A stretch of DNA of 64,000 bases from Isoetes taiwanensis (GCA_021234155.1 JAJEKV010000018.1:13807552-13871551); one strand, 5' to 3'; positions 32,167 through 44,765 are shown, counted from the first letter of the stretch. Translations and numbers: made by a program. The notes: generated by a model from the sequence alone, not told the origin.

Positions 32167-32275
32167 AAGGACGACAAACTGTTATTCAATATTCCAGAAG
32201 AAGTACACACATAGATGCAAAGACAGGAATAAAATCTCAGCAGACAAAGATAATCCACTAAGTGCAGCCACCTGT

Positions 32276-35200
32276 CTATGCATAAGATAAGATACCCAAA
32301 TATTCCTCAAAAATCAAATGTTTTTTCTCAGGAGCAAGCTGACAACATAGGTATGCCTTCATCAATCTGTCTTGCGCCTCGTGAAGAAGTTGGTCGACAC
32401 TAATTGATAAGCCTTTGAAGATACACATTCGCCTTCTTTTCCAAATAGACCACAACAACCAGTCTGAAGCTAAGTAGAAAGCCTGTTGCTTTAAGCTGTT
32501 CAAAGTGGAAGGATAAATGGCGAGAAACACCTGCTGGCTAGTCAAGACCACATGGAAGAGAGATAATAACCATGACCAAACTGGCTGAAGTTGGTCACAT
32601 AGAAAAAAGCAGTGCTCGATACTCTCAACTTGCCGCTTACACAGTGGACAGAGTTCTGGAATGCGGTGATAAAACTTATGAACCAGCACATTAACCCGCG
32701 GACATCTGTGAAGGAGTTGCCACCATAAGGTAGAAACTTTGGGATGCAGCAGTTTATTCCAGACCCAGGACCACATACGCTTCCACTGAGGAGGGGGAAT
32801 GCGGAGCTGCCAACCAGTCCGAGGGGGGACAATGTCAACATCAACCAGCTTTTGATATAATGAATGCACAAGACGTTGTGCATTAACAATTTGGGGACCA
32901 GTCCAAATAGGCACATCAAGTGATTGTGAAGGAGCGTCTGGCAGAATGCCAGCCAGCTTTTGCCACAGAGCTATGTCCCATCGAGATAGCATAAACTTAG
33001 TCTGAAAAGCATCCCAAGTCAACAAGTGTCCTGCCTCATACCAAGCACCAACTGTGAGAATACCAGCATGCCTCAAATGCCGCTGAGTCAATGGATGTAC
33101 AGTGGCACACAGAGGCACGTGATTATCCAGAGGAATCCACCAACACAGAGAACCTGCCTGTGGACATACATCTGGATTAATCTTAAATAGCACACGAACT
33201 GTCTCCCAAGAATCAAGCAGTCCCTTCAAGAAGGGGGAAGCATTCAGATATGGACAGAGACACCAAGGAAGAACTGCCCTAAGTCATGCCAGTTTCCCAA
33301 AAGGAATACACTGTCCAAGTGCTTGCGCAACCAATCTCATTCCAGGCAAATGTATCATACCCACCAAGTAGCGACAAATGAACTTAGATATCATAATTTT
33401 ACTCTGTAAATGAAAGTCAATCATACCTAGACCTCCAGCAAATTTTGGTTTGATACATATGGACCAAGCGACCTTCACAACTACACATGTCTCAGTACCT
33501 GCCCAAATGAAGTTACGGACAATTGCGACAACCTCTTGAAACTTTGTTTGTGAGTCAAGCACAGCAGATGCCATATATACATGAGTGTTGATGAGAACCT
33601 GCTTAGCAACTACTATCCGCCCTGCAGAGAAAGCTTAGCTGTATTCCACCAAAAAAGATGCTTACGCAGGCCTTCCACTATAACATCCCATGCATCTGAA
33701 GTAGAGATATGTATACCTACAGGAATGCCCAAGAGTTTAGTGGCCTTCCCTTGAGGAAGCACTTTCCACGGATACTCGTAAACACAGGGAGGAACATCCA
33801 CATCCAAAGTCCATAAAGCAGAGCACTTTAGCCACCCAACAAGAACCCCTGATGCCAGGGAGAAAGAGTTCAGCAAAAGCTTAGCATTATGAAGATTATC
33901 ATCCTCAGCCACTAGAAAGATAAATGTATCATCGGCATACTGATTACACACTTCTTGAGAACCATCCTCCATAGTCAATCCCTGAATTACGCCATCTTGA
34001 GTAGCCGAAGAGAATAGCTGGGACAATACCTCTGCCACAATAGTGAACAATAATGGGGCAAGGGGACATCCTTGTCGAACTCCTCTACCAACAGGAAACA
34101 CAGCCGACGGCTCTCCCTGAAAAAGCACAGTAGACTGGGCAGAAAGATGGAGCTTCATAACATCTCTAGTAAACATCCCTCCAAATCCCAATGTCAGAAG
34201 GCATTTTTGTAGGAAATTCCAACCTATACTGTCATAGGCTTTAGCAAAATCCAATTTGAGATATACAATGTGCTGACCCTTAAGACGCACCCAATACATC
34301 CCCTCATAAGCGGCGGCCACATTATCAATAATACAACGCTTAGGTAAAAATCCTGATTGCGTGAAAGAGATAAACTCTGCTAAGATATCCCTCACTTTCT
34401 CTGCCAAGGTCTTAGCAAAGATCTTGTACACCATAGATAACAAAGTTATAGGGCGCCAATCCGAGATAGTTTTAGGCTCTTTGCACTTAGGAATAAGGGA
34501 AATGCAACCAGTGTTGATGATCTTATCCAAGCTCCTGAACCGGCGAAACTCAGAGAAAGCATTGAAGACGTCATCACCAAGCCAATTCCAATAAGCTTGG
34601 AAAAACTCTGCAGGAAAACCATCCAAGCCTGGGCACTTATTCTTCTTTAAAGAGTCTACAACAAAATGCAAATTATCGACAGTAATAATTGATTCCAACT
34701 GAACACGCTGCTGTGGGGAAATAATAGGATGGATCTTAGATAAAATGGCCTCCTGCATATTCTCTTGAAAGGGCAGAGACTGATAAGCAAAAAAAGCAGA
34801 GAAATGATCAAAAAGAAACTGTTTTAACTGTGCAGCATCAGAAATTTCGGAGCCATCAGGTAGAAGTAGCGAAGATATGGAGCTTGACACGCGTCTTCTC
34901 CTTGCCGCCTTAAAGAAGAAGTGAGAGCACCTATCTCCCAATTTAAACCAATCCAAGCCAGCCTTAACGCGAGCTTGAGTTGCCTGTATTGACTCAATAT
35001 TTCTTATTTCTGCCAATAACTCTTTCTCTCGAATACCTGACGAAGGGGCTTGTGAACGACATATTTGAAGCTCCATATACAAAGCTAGTAGTCGGCCTCT
35101 AGCTGCCTGCGCCTTCCTACGTCCCCACTGCTTAGCAAAGGATTTAACTGCTGCCAAAGCGTCAACAACCCCAGATATACCTTGAAGACGAGAAAATGTA

Positions 35201-36018
35201 GAGGACCGGGCATGCCTGCAGCCATTAGTAAACTCTGGGTCTGATAAATATCGAGTGTTAAGCTTGAAATAGGTTCTTGTAGCTCGTCTATGCACTGGCG
35301 CTGTGATCAAAAGCCATTGTGGATTGTGATCAGATATGGAACTATCCAACATATTTGTCCTTTGCAAGTTACCCAGTAAGCCAGCAGCTATTACATTATA
35401 ATACCCACGATCATGCCGAGCGTAAGCTCTACCTGGTCCAGTCCAGCCATTACACCATGTAAAAGACTGGTCTCCGTCAACCTCTGCCATTTTGCAGTCC
35501 AGCACAAGCTGCCTCCACTGCCCACGTTCAAATTTCTGAACAACCTGTGTACCCCTACCACACCTATCAGCTTCAAACTCAACCATATTAAAATCACCAA
35601 CTAGTAGCCATGCTACATTATGACCGAGCCGCATAATCTTAGTCCATAAAGTGGCCCACAGAGAGCCTCGCTGACATGGCTGATTAGGTGCATACACATT
35701 CACAAGTCCCCACTCTTGCCCCTTATCCATCCATTTGACTATTATCCACTGCCCAAATCTGTCTACTTGAGTAAAAGTAACATTAAGGGAAGGTTTCCAA
35801 GCAGTGAGAACTCCAGCCTTAGCTGAGTTAGAAGCAGCAACCAAGACATTGTAATGAGGACCCACAATTGCAGCCAGCTTCTGCACCCCACCTTTACAAC
35901 ACTTGTGCTCTTGAAGATAGCAAAAATCCATTGGAAACTTAGACAACTAATTAGATAGTCTGCTCCTTTTACATGGGGAAGAAGCTACACCCCTCACGTT
36001 CCAAGATAGTATGTTCAT
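32276..36018 (-). pseudogene. LINE ORF2: endonuclease, reverse transcriptase, zf-RVT
   Basis: Starts at ATG 36018 with ILSWNVRG (endonuclease Asn), but an in-frame TAG at 35947-35949 follows after 23 codons. The long open block 33613-35946 (777 codons) has endonuclease motifs LLVGDFNMVE and SISDHNPQW, then RT motifs SDWRPITLLSMVYKIFAKTL, GVRQGCPLAPLLF and the active site YADDTF. Frame changes near 33600 and 33260 lead to 33284-33574 and 32276-33229, the latter holding the C-terminal zf-RVT domain (CPLCKRQVESIEHCFFLC). Nicking plus target-primed reverse transcription is the known mechanism. This copy is dead as read. Confidence 0.92.
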
Positions 36019-36147
36019 CAAGATATATATGATGATGTTCTACATCCATCTCAGCAGCATCATCAAGTGGGAGATCTGCCCATTGTGTTTTGGAAATTGG
36101 TAAGGGGGAGCCTTCTCTCTGTTCCATCCTTCCATTGTGTAAGATAC

Positions 36148-37764
36148 CTAGCGAAAGAAGCCTCCGCTCCGCTCAACCCTTCCATATATGCCTTCAGAAG
36201 AGTGCAGTGTGACATGTGCATGCTTATTTCGTGCCGCCTTCTTTAAACTGACTCGCTGCCATCCCTCATTCATCATTTCCCGCCTTTCTTGGGTCTCTTG
36301 AATGACTTGCAATCTACGACGTACCTCGTCATCAAATGGCTGATGTTGGGCAGCAGGTGAAGGGATTGATTGAGTAGGCGTGGAGGACACAACAGGAAGA
36401 CATGAAGGCACATAAGCAATAGTAGGATGTGTGGTCACAGTAGAGGTGAAAGTGGCAGGTGCAGCAGTAGAAGAAAGAACATGCTTCAAGGGAGAAGCAA
36501 GGCAGTAAGCAGCAAAAGTATCAATATCAGGGAACATCTTACCTAACTCAGGACCATTGAGCAAAGATAAATGATATCTAAAGAACAGAGGGCCACTCCT
36601 AACCATAACAAACTTTGGTAATGAAGCAGAAATAGGCAGAGATACACAAATGCGAGGACCATTGACAATAGAATGGGCAAGATGCAACCCCAGACCGTTA
36701 GCAATAGCCACCATGAACTCAGGAACTTGCATTTCAATTGGAAAGTCTTCCAAAGCAAACCAACAAGGCATGCGGAGAGCACTTGACTTATTAGGTGCAA
36801 AACCAGGTGTGTAAGCTTGATATAACAGATAGTTTCCCCATAAGGGCTCTACTCCATGCTCTACAAACTTATCCACGGGAACAGGAGAATCAAACGTGAT
36901 CAAGAAAAAATTATTATTTTTTGTCAAAAACTTTCAAGGACTCAAAAGTAGGCAACTTTAGTCTTTGGAGATGTTGCTTCAACCAAAAACCCATCCTACG
37001 GAGATCAAGGAACTGGCCCGTGAAATGACATACAACCGCATGAGAAACCAAATTCTGAACACACTGCACATGCGAGTTATGATCAATTGCAATCGCAGGT
37101 TCACCAGCCTTAGCAAACATACTAGCACACTGATCCGGCTCATAAAAAACATCCTCAGAAGGTAACTGAACATCCATATAATCAGCTATAGATTGCAACT
37201 CCTTCAAATATGCCGAGACATTGCGTTTATTATTTGCAACGAAAATATTCATAGCGGCAGAGACCCGTGCACTTCTAACACTGGAAGACATATCCCGCTT
37301 AATCCAATCACGGAAGCGTGTATGGGGAGCCCGAAAGCCGAGATTAGTTGATGTCCCAACAACAAGGGTAGTAGAAGCACTTGCTGACACAGAAGAAGTA
37401 GCACGCATTGGAGCTACACCAATAGGGGTACCAGAACTAGGATGCAAAGGAGGGGTTGGGAGAAGTAGGGACAAACTGAGATGAAGGAAGGAGGAAATTG
37501 TTGTAGATCAGAAAGAGAGGCAGAAGGTACACCATCAAGAGCTAAAGGATTAAGCCGAGAGTTTGCTGGCAATTGGAGGCCAATTGAGGCATTAATAGGA
37601 ACATAAGAGACCCCGGATTCAAAAAAATTGGAGCTATTCAAAATAAGAGAGCTTACCTCAGAAGGTAAAGCACATGAAGAAAACACACTAGGGTTTGTCA
37701 TGGGGACCGAAATGGAAGTTCTGCAATCCGGCATAGCTAGAGGTACTGAAATATCTGATGCCAT
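36148..37764 (-). pseudogene. LINE ORF1 (DUF4283-like)
   Basis: Begins MASDISVPLAMPDCRTS at 37764. Frames 37414-37764, 36914-37474 and 36148-36927 overlap and form one protein with two frameshifts. The middle has FLITFDSPVPVDKFVEHGVE and PCWFALEDFPIEM, the DUF4283 pattern of plant LINE ORF1. The C-terminal part is Ser/Thr/Pro-rich then basic. No CCHC knuckle was seen. Confidence 0.8.
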
Positions 37765-37847
37765 ACACCAATGGAAAGCTCACCGAGACAGCTTTCGAAC
37801 GCACCAAAAATCGCTCCAATCTGACACTCGATGAGGGAGATACACCC

Positions 37848-37864
37848 GAAAGGCTTTGTGAGTT
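37848..37864. repeat. LINE target-site duplication, right copy
   Basis: Partner of 32121-32137, one mismatch in 17. Confidence 0.88.
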
Positions 37865-38840
37865 GGATGGCATCATATAGATGGTCCTTCTTGTTTTAGT
37901 GTGAATGGTAGATTTGCTTAAGGCATTACATCCTGTGGGCATTTCCATTGACCAATTACAGACATTGGTCAATGATCTAATGTTCTTTATACATGACTCA
38001 TACACCACATGTAGGGATAGATATCAATCATCATTGCATACAACCCTATTACCCCAGATTATCGTTCGCGCTAGCAGATGAAGATGATGGCTAATAATTC
38101 TTCAACGAATGACACCCTAACCTTTAATCCCTTAACCAAGAAGGCAACAAACTGTTCTTGTTCTTCCTTTTCTTTTTTCATTTTTTAAGATTATGACTTA
38201 ACCATTACAATCACATCTAAAATGAAAATTTACACCACACCCAAACCACGTATAAATATGAACCATTTCTTTAGAAGTATAGATTATCTTGTGCAGGGGC
38301 ATAGAAGATTAATATAGAGCTAATTGACATCTGGAGGAGGGGCACATAAATTTAAACAAAAGAAAAAGGAAAATTAGCTCTATAAACTAATTTTTACATA
38401 TTTCTGCTATGTTGGATTTCTATATTTTGTTGCAAAGAAGAGGCAAGGGGAGGCTTGTGAGCACTTTTTCCCTTGTTTTTTCCTTGCCTATTGCTTTATA
38501 CCCATGACAAAAACCCCATGTTTCTGCCCACAAAATCCCTGCAAAAAAAACCTCTATTTTTGCACTAGAAAAGCCCTTGTTTCTGCTGCAGAGAATCTGC
38601 TTTGCTTTTGCTTTGAATCACTAGTGAATCACTTGGATATGCTCCCCTTTTTAGGGGCAAACCCTCGTTTATGTGGGTTTGTGGGATATACTGAGTATAT
38701 ACTCAGTATATGTTGATGACTGCTAAAAACCCGTTGTTCCCTGTAAATGCACGGTCAGTTGCGTTGTGGATCAAGGATGTTCTGGACCGGGTAACTGGCA
38801 GCTCCAATCTGATGGAGAGGGACTCGGAAACCGGTGCTAC
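37865..38840. other. No gene recognised; contains a perfect 26-bp palindrome at 38686-38711
   Basis: AT-rich sequence between the LINE and element G. The palindrome is ATATACTGAGTATA followed by its inverse half and sits 130 bp outside the left end of G. It is related in style but not in sequence to the palindromes in G. Confidence 0.45.
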
Positions 38841-38885
38841 TATTGGCACCCTAACTATACATTCAAAACCAAACGTATATCGAGT
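38841..38885 (+). repeat. Left terminal inverted repeat of G
   Basis: TATTGGCACCCTAACTATAC onward into the first palindrome. Confidence 0.75.
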
Positions 38886-39296
38886 TAGATATACTGCGTA
38901 TATCGAACTCGATATACAAATATATAGCGTATATCGAGTTCGATATACGCAGTATATCTATATACAGCGTATATCAAACTCGATATACGATTTTTTTTTT
39001 TAATTTTCAATTCTGGCCGGCCGGAAAATTCCGTATATAAGCGTCATTTTTATACAATTATACGGCGTATATAGCGTATATCGAACTCGATATATGCCAT
39101 ATACGTATATCGCACTCGATATACGCTATATACGTATAAAAATTTATATACGAGTTTTTATTTTTGCAGCCCATGGCTTTTGCCACATTACAAATGACGT
39201 ATATCGAGTTAGATATACGTTCTTTTTTTGGCACCATGCCATTGACGTATATCGAGTTCGATATACAACATGTATATCGAGTTCGATATACGTCAC
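38871..39296. repeat. Left sub-terminal palindrome block of G
   Basis: About nine copies of TATATCGARYTCGATATA or one-base variants in clusters at 38874-38992, 39061-39128 and 39196-39295, often preceded by CG or AC and followed by CG. Confidence 0.85.
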
Positions 39297-39612
39297 TTCT
39301 ATAAAATATCAATAGCTCGTGTGTGAGACGCATCGACTCGTCCACGCTTTGCTGATCTTCCTTCTGGTCTTTTGCTCATGGTGTCTAATTTTTTCATCTG
39401 TAAGCTTTTATTTTATTTCTTTTTAACGCGTACTTTTGTTATAGATAGTGTTCCTCCTGTTCCTGTAGCTATCGAAGACGACGGTATCAATTCTATTCAT
39501 TTTGTATTAAACGTATGTCACTATTTTGATTTTGTGCCATAATAATATTCTTGTAACTATATTAGGACAAGAATTATTTATTGTATATTTGATATTGTAC
39601 TAGGGATTGTAG

Positions 39613-39729
39613 ATGGAGACCAACTATGATTCGGAGGCTAGTGGTAGTGATGATGATTTTTCAAATATCTCTGATGAGTTCTCTAGTGACACGCTCACTT
39701 CATGTGCACGCATGTGCTCACGCTTGTAA
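39613..39729 (+). CDS. Possible small acidic ORF in element G
   Basis: 38 codons, METNYDSEASGSDDDFSNIS then DEFSSDT-type acidic sequence, after an AG that could be an acceptor. Acidic N-termini like this occur in plant DNA-transposon ORFs, but nothing else supports it. It may be the remnant of a lost transposase gene. Confidence 0.2.
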   Translation: METNYDSEASGSDDDFSNISDEFSSDTLTSCARMCSRL

Positions 39730-39920
39730 GTCATGTTGCAACATAAAAAACATCATGCTGGCATGTCCTATCTAACCATTGACATGTCAACTTATGTTCC
39801 CTCACATGCTCACGCAATATCATAGATGTCTCCTCATGTGCACGGCATGTGCTAACATGTGTAAGTCATGTTGCAACATAAAGCGACATGTGTAAGTCAT
39901 GTTGCACCATTGTAGACATG
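39690..39920 (+). repeat. CATGTG/AAGTCATGTTGCAAC direct repeats in G
   Basis: GTAAGTCATGTTGCAACATA occurs at about 39726 and 39862, and a shorter copy near 39892, interspersed with CATGTGCACGCATGTG. The middle palindromes of G follow at 39928-39950 and 39998-40022. Confidence 0.65.
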
Positions 39921-40332
39921 TGGAAGACGTATATTGAACTCAATATACGCTAATCTTACATTTAATATTCACATAATGAAATCAAAATACGAATATAGTG
40001 AGTATATCGCACTCAATATACGTTTTCCAAAAACAAAACCAATCTCCTTCAATTTTAGATCCTAATTCTAGTTCCCACCTCTCTTAAACGATCACATCAA
40101 TTGAATTTTAGATCCTAAACGATCACATCAAAAGCATGAAAATAAACGGTTGAAGAGCTCATACAAGAACGAGATGTAAAAGTAAAGAAATCTTTGAGGA
40201 ATTTGATGTGAATACTCTTACTAACCTGGTGGTTCTTCCATGATCTCATCAGGTATGACTGCTCCCGAAATTCTCTCCAAAAAACGCGCCGGAAATCGCT
40301 CCGAAGAACCCGGAAAAAACACAAAAAAAATC

Positions 40333-40545
40333 TGATATACAGTAGTATATCGAGTTAGATATACTATAGTATATCGAGTTCGATATACTATAGTATATCT
40401 AACTCGATATACTACTATATATCAATTTTATACGCTTTTTTTAAACCCCATTTTCCGGCGCCCTGCCGGATATACGTATATCGAACTCGATATACGCCGT
40501 ATATCGAACTCGATATATGCCGTATATCGAACTCAATATACGCAT
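40333..40545. repeat. Right sub-terminal palindrome block of G
   Basis: Six copies in two groups (40338-40422 flanked by TAG/CTA; 40474-40545 flanked by CG), including a TAACTCGATATA-type variant. Confidence 0.85.
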
Positions 40546-40575
40546 GGTTTTGAATGTTTGGTTAGGGAGCCAATA
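40531..40575 (-). repeat. Right terminal inverted repeat of G
   Basis: Inverse of 38841-38885 with about seven mismatches, ending GGGAGCCAATA. Confidence 0.75.
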
Positions 40576-40910
40576 TTTTACCCGCTCGGCAACCGGGAAA
40601 CCGGTGCTCGCTCCTTGCTCGAGGCCGCAGCATTGATGGATGTCGCTCCAAGGTTGGTCCGATTCTTGCATTTCCGGCCGTTATAATTGGAGCTTCTGCA
40701 GTTAATGCAAGATTTGGAGCTTCTCTTCCCTCATTTTTATTTATCTTGGGGACTGTATTTGGCATTGCGTTTTCTTCTCTAAATCCTTTGTTTCATTCAT
40801 ACCGAATTCGTCAGTTTATGAGCTTTTTGACGGAATCTCCAGTTTTTCCCTTAGCCCAAATGCTTTGCCGTAAGAATGTTGCATCCTTTGAAGCACCACT
40901 GCCAGTGTAA
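40566..40910 (+). other. Stop-free frame with hydrophobic segments, no start codon
   Basis: 115 codons open from just inside the right end of G to TAA. Includes the hydrophobic stretches ILAFPAVIIGASAV and FLFILGTVFGIAF, then RIRQFMSFLTESPVFPLAQM. It could be an exon of a membrane protein beside the transposon, or chance. No partner exon was found. Confidence 0.25.
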
Positions 40911-43900
40911 CCGTTGTTGTTGTATGTTTTGTCGATTTCTCAGCAATGCTACACTCCGGCGGATTGATGTGTATAGTCGTTGAGAAGGGGGTTTCTTGGA
41001 TTCCTGTTCAGGTCTGTCCTTGTGATTTAAAGATTTAATCCTTTTCTCTTAAGCTATGTATTATTGCAAGAAATTCAACAATACACACAGCAAAAGTACC
41101 TTAAAGCAAACGAATACTGATGCCCCGCAATAAAAAACCAATGCAATTAAGGAGGAGTCTGTAGGGAGGAGTCTGAACTACCATGAGATGGGTCTAAATT
41201 CGTATGCAAAATATGGAATGGTTGGGCAGAGAAGGAACTACTGTTTGCGGTGTTTTGGAATCTGCATTCAACTATTTTGACTTAGGGCATGATTGGTTGC
41301 ATGATAGGCTGTGTGGTTCAGTGCTAAACTGTGCAGATTTGTTGCATGCTAGTAGGATGAAGAACCTGTCTTTGATTCGGTCTGCAAGGTGTTTATATTA
41401 GTTTGATTCTTGCACTTAAGTGTTAGTTTATTTATTATGCCATGCACATTATTATGAACCGTATTCTATTTTTGGTAGTTTCTTGCAAAAAACTTGCAAC
41501 CATGTTTTCTGGAACAATTGATTGACAGAAGATCAGGATGTGCTCTTCATACCGTGAGCCAGTACATATATTGTCTATCGCCACCATAGAGGTAATCCCA
41601 ATTTCGTTTTGTTGCCTCCTTATCCAAGATGTCATGGATAAAACCTTAGTTCCATGTCGATCATCAACATTATTTGTAATCTCTCCCTTGAAGCTAGGCA
41701 TGAGATTTAAAACGCTAGTGCCTATCTACACAAGATGCATCAACTCGGCAAAGCTCCTAGGGTAGATTGGTTAAAATCTGAATTTAACATGCTCAGCATC
41801 GCATGAAAACAGTGTCAATAATTTTCTTCCCTTTAGTTTGTAACTTTCAAGGGATCAAGGATTGGTCCAACAGTGAATTATGGAGGCAAGTTTAGATCAA
41901 GGTTCATTGTACTGTGGCAACTCTTGTGAAGCATTCAAGGGTTTGCGATTGAGCTGGCTGGGCTGAATTTGCAGTAGCACTACTGTACACTACTGAACCT
42001 TGCAGGAGATTTCAATTTGCCCCATTGAATCTTCTCATGTTTCTGACCGCCTGCGTTACATCGTCAAACAAGAAGGGTAGCTTCTTACCGCTTTCCTGAG
42101 CAATTGTTTTGACTCGTAATGATGAATATGTAGAAACCTCTGAAGGTCACATGCAAGTTGTGTGTGTGTTTGAAGCATGTTTCATGCATATCACCACTCA
42201 ACACCATAAGTCGTATAAAGATATAAGGTCATTGAGCACTGTGCTTTTTCATATTGCAAGAATGGACGTCACATAAGGTACATTGTGTTAAACTTTGGCA
42301 TGCATCATTTCTCTAATTTGCAACTTGAGATTGCAGTCAACACAGATGGCCAGGCCCAAGTGGTGTATATAGTGAAAAGAGAGAACAAAGACATGAGAGA
42401 TATTCCATGATGTATTTGCGGTGAGGTGTATGGTGCAGATGCACATTAAAATACTTAAGACCCTCAGGGGCTCGTGGCCTTGCTTGGGGAGTTTCTACCC
42501 ACGAAAAAACATGCTTTTGACCGGTAAACATATATGATAGCAGCAAACTGGCTATGCATGCATGCATTACCAGTAGTACGTCCTCTATGCCTACAGTAAA
42601 TGTTGGCTCTCAATTTTGAAATGTCATAGCAAGAAGGCAATGTGGGAATCATCGTCATAACCATGTGTTTTTTTATTACTAAAGAGATTATATTAAAACC
42701 CCGTGAGGTATTGTGATTGCTTCCACAAATAAATATTTGTCTTTGTGACTTGCAGACATGATTTTACGTTCGGGCTCATGGAATTCCATAACAAGAACAG
42801 AATGGAGTTCATTACAGCAGGATCACTTGATGTATTTCCTCTCTCAAGGTGACATTCTCCTATACTTCCCTTGCATTCTCAAGTGTTGTATTAATGCTCA
42901 GGATAATTCCGGATATTGCTCTTTGCTAGGAAAAGAGCAACAACATGAGTTTCTAGTGGTTGCAATTTTTAGTGCGTCGGAACGTCTCAATGGTAATATT
43001 TTTCTTATTGAATTCATTTGTTAAGAAAATATGTCTATAATACCTCTTTAATCTGTCTATTTATTTTCTTGTAGCATTAAATTTGATAACTTCGTGGTCG
43101 CCAATTTCAGCTACATGCACCTTTTCTCATTTGTCCATTTATGCATGTTATGTACTGTGAAACAGAGTTGCTTGGGGCACAGTTCAAAAAAGGGCATATC
43201 AGTCCTCCCAGAAATGCAAGGCGTCATGTAGATTTATTCTGTTTGCATTTTGGTGGCCATTGCAAGAGTTGCTTTGCGGCAAGAGCGGTTAAATGTATTG
43301 GATACTATCTCAGGTCTCATATTAACACGGATTTTCGAAGAATAGGAACTGCAATCCTGATAGGTCTGTGAAAACCTAGGCCTTATTTCCATGTATTTTT
43401 CTGGAAGTTGCATTGGTTCAATATTGTTTTGTAAAATGCCTGTCTCTTTATCATATCTTTACATCCATGTTCATTACTGTTTGTGAAGCTTCATATATCT
43501 TATGGACTTTGCATATTTATTCACAAGTGCACTTCCTGCCATAGTATCAGATTGAAATTGTGGAAAACTAAAAAAGATACTGCTTATGAAGGTCTATTCT
43601 CTTAGATTGAACAAACACTGAGTGTATGCTGCAATTGACACATTGCATGGAATCAAGTTGTAGCCAGGGATATTATCAAATATAGCACAGAAATCTGCCA
43701 GGCTGCCACACTTTACATACAGAATTGTGCTAGATTTCAGCACGTGCATGTACAAATCTATCTCCAGTGAGAAATGACATGCCAGCATGTAGCCTTGCCT
43801 TTTGCATTTAGGCAAAGGAGGATTGTGGTTATTTGTTTCAGATTTCTAGCTTTTATCTTCATAAGAGAGCTTGACGTAAAGCTTCAGTGATTGGAACTGG

Positions 43901-44739
43901 GACTAGAAAATGTCCTGATGTCCTGTTTTCGGAGTTATATTGTGCTTCTTTGGAAAGGTCCCTTATCTGGAATTTCATAGTATTTCAATGTTATACGCCC
44001 GTACGCAGTTCTCGTGGACTGATCCTCAGATTCGATATTTATGTCACCATAGATTATGGTGTGATGCAGTTTTCCAGTCAATTGCTACCTTAATCTCTTT
44101 ACTTTGTTACCCATTTTTTGCACAGTCATGAATGAGATGAACTGTGCTGTCTGGTTATATATTTATGGTCGAAGCTGTATGGCTCTAACCCATTGCTTTT
44201 CCTGCTCTTAGGGAGACACCATTAATATGGTAATTTGGCCACCTTAAGTCACCAATAGAGTTCACTTCGGGAATATTCTTGGAAAAGATGGTAAGATGCT
44301 TTATTATGCAGATATGGACAGGAAACTTTAATTCTGCAGGCTTATATTCTTGCATGAATTACTAGTACACATCACGTGTAAACAATGTTTGGAAAGAATT
44401 TAAGAATTTAATGATAGCATTTTTGAGCGCCAATTTGGCATACTAACTCTATGTCTTCGTTCAAGCCAACATTGACTTTGTTTAGTCAAATATATTGTAA
44501 GCTATCAAATATTATGCATTCCAGATTTAAGTACAGTCCCATTTGGTTAAAACATATTGCAAGTTGTTGTGTTTAGCTTTATGCCAAATCTTGAAACAGC
44601 TATAGATCAGTATTTTATTACCTAACTCATTTTTATCATACCAATCTCTTGCATTACATTTTTTTCGTCCATATCCCAGCTGTTTATAAAGCTAGGCAGT
44701 CCAACACAACTTCTTCGAATTGCACTTGGCCATGCATAG
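40911..44739. other. No gene recognised
   Basis: About 3.8 kb of AT-rich sequence. Several spots look like splice acceptors (e.g. 42757, 43074), but no joined frame with recognisable protein sequence was found on either strand. Confidence 0.4.
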
Positions 44740-44765
44740 GGGTGAAAGTATGCTGGTGGGTAGCA
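44740..44765 (+). repeat. Left TIR of H
   Basis: GGGTGAAAGTATGCTGGTGG then GTAGCA. A (CAGCAC)n stretch and direct repeats of CCCTTCAAACATTTTTT follow at 44778-44845. A perfect 8-bp stem ATTACCGC/GCGGTAAT is at about 44912-44936. Confidence 0.82.

Larger units (their letters stand above)
32138..37847 (-). mobile_element. Full-length L1-type plant LINE
   Basis: 5.7 kb, minus strand, poly(A) tail seen as a T30 run at 32136-32165. Flanked by a 17-bp target duplication GAAAGGSTTTGTGAGTT (32121-32137 and 37848-37864, one mismatch). ORF1 has a DUF4283-like nucleic-acid-binding region; ORF2 has AP endonuclease, reverse transcriptase and zf-RVT domains in L1 order. Both frames are broken. It appears complete to its 5' end. 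Confidence 0.92.
38841..40575. mobile_element. TIR element G with clustered 18-bp palindromes
   Basis: Ends are inverted repeats of about 45 bp with roughly seven mismatches: TATTGGCACCCTAAC at the left and TATTGGCTCCCTAAC reading inward from the right, both continuing ACATTCAAAACCA then CGTATAT. The 1735-bp interior has about 17 copies of TATATCGARYTCGATATA in sub-terminal blocks at both ends with two in the middle. That layout recalls transposase-binding sub-terminal repeats of DNA transposons. No transposase is encoded, so a non-autonomous element is inferred. No clear target duplication; GGAAACCGGTGCT occurs just outside both ends (38826 and 40596). Confidence 0.65.

Noticed and set aside
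38710-39003. Open frames over the palindrome clusters (YRVRYTAYIE-type peptides, both strands, also 39058-39345 and 40441-40671)
   Set aside because: They are translations of the palindromic repeat itself and are open on both strands for that reason.
38871-40545. Resemblance to a CRISPR array
   Set aside because: Spacing is irregular, repeats are full palindromes in both orientations, the context is a plant nuclear genome, and there are no cas genes.
42758-43024. Frame after an acceptor-like TTGCAG as an exon
   Set aside because: Composition is ordinary, no recognised protein and no compatible neighbour exon.
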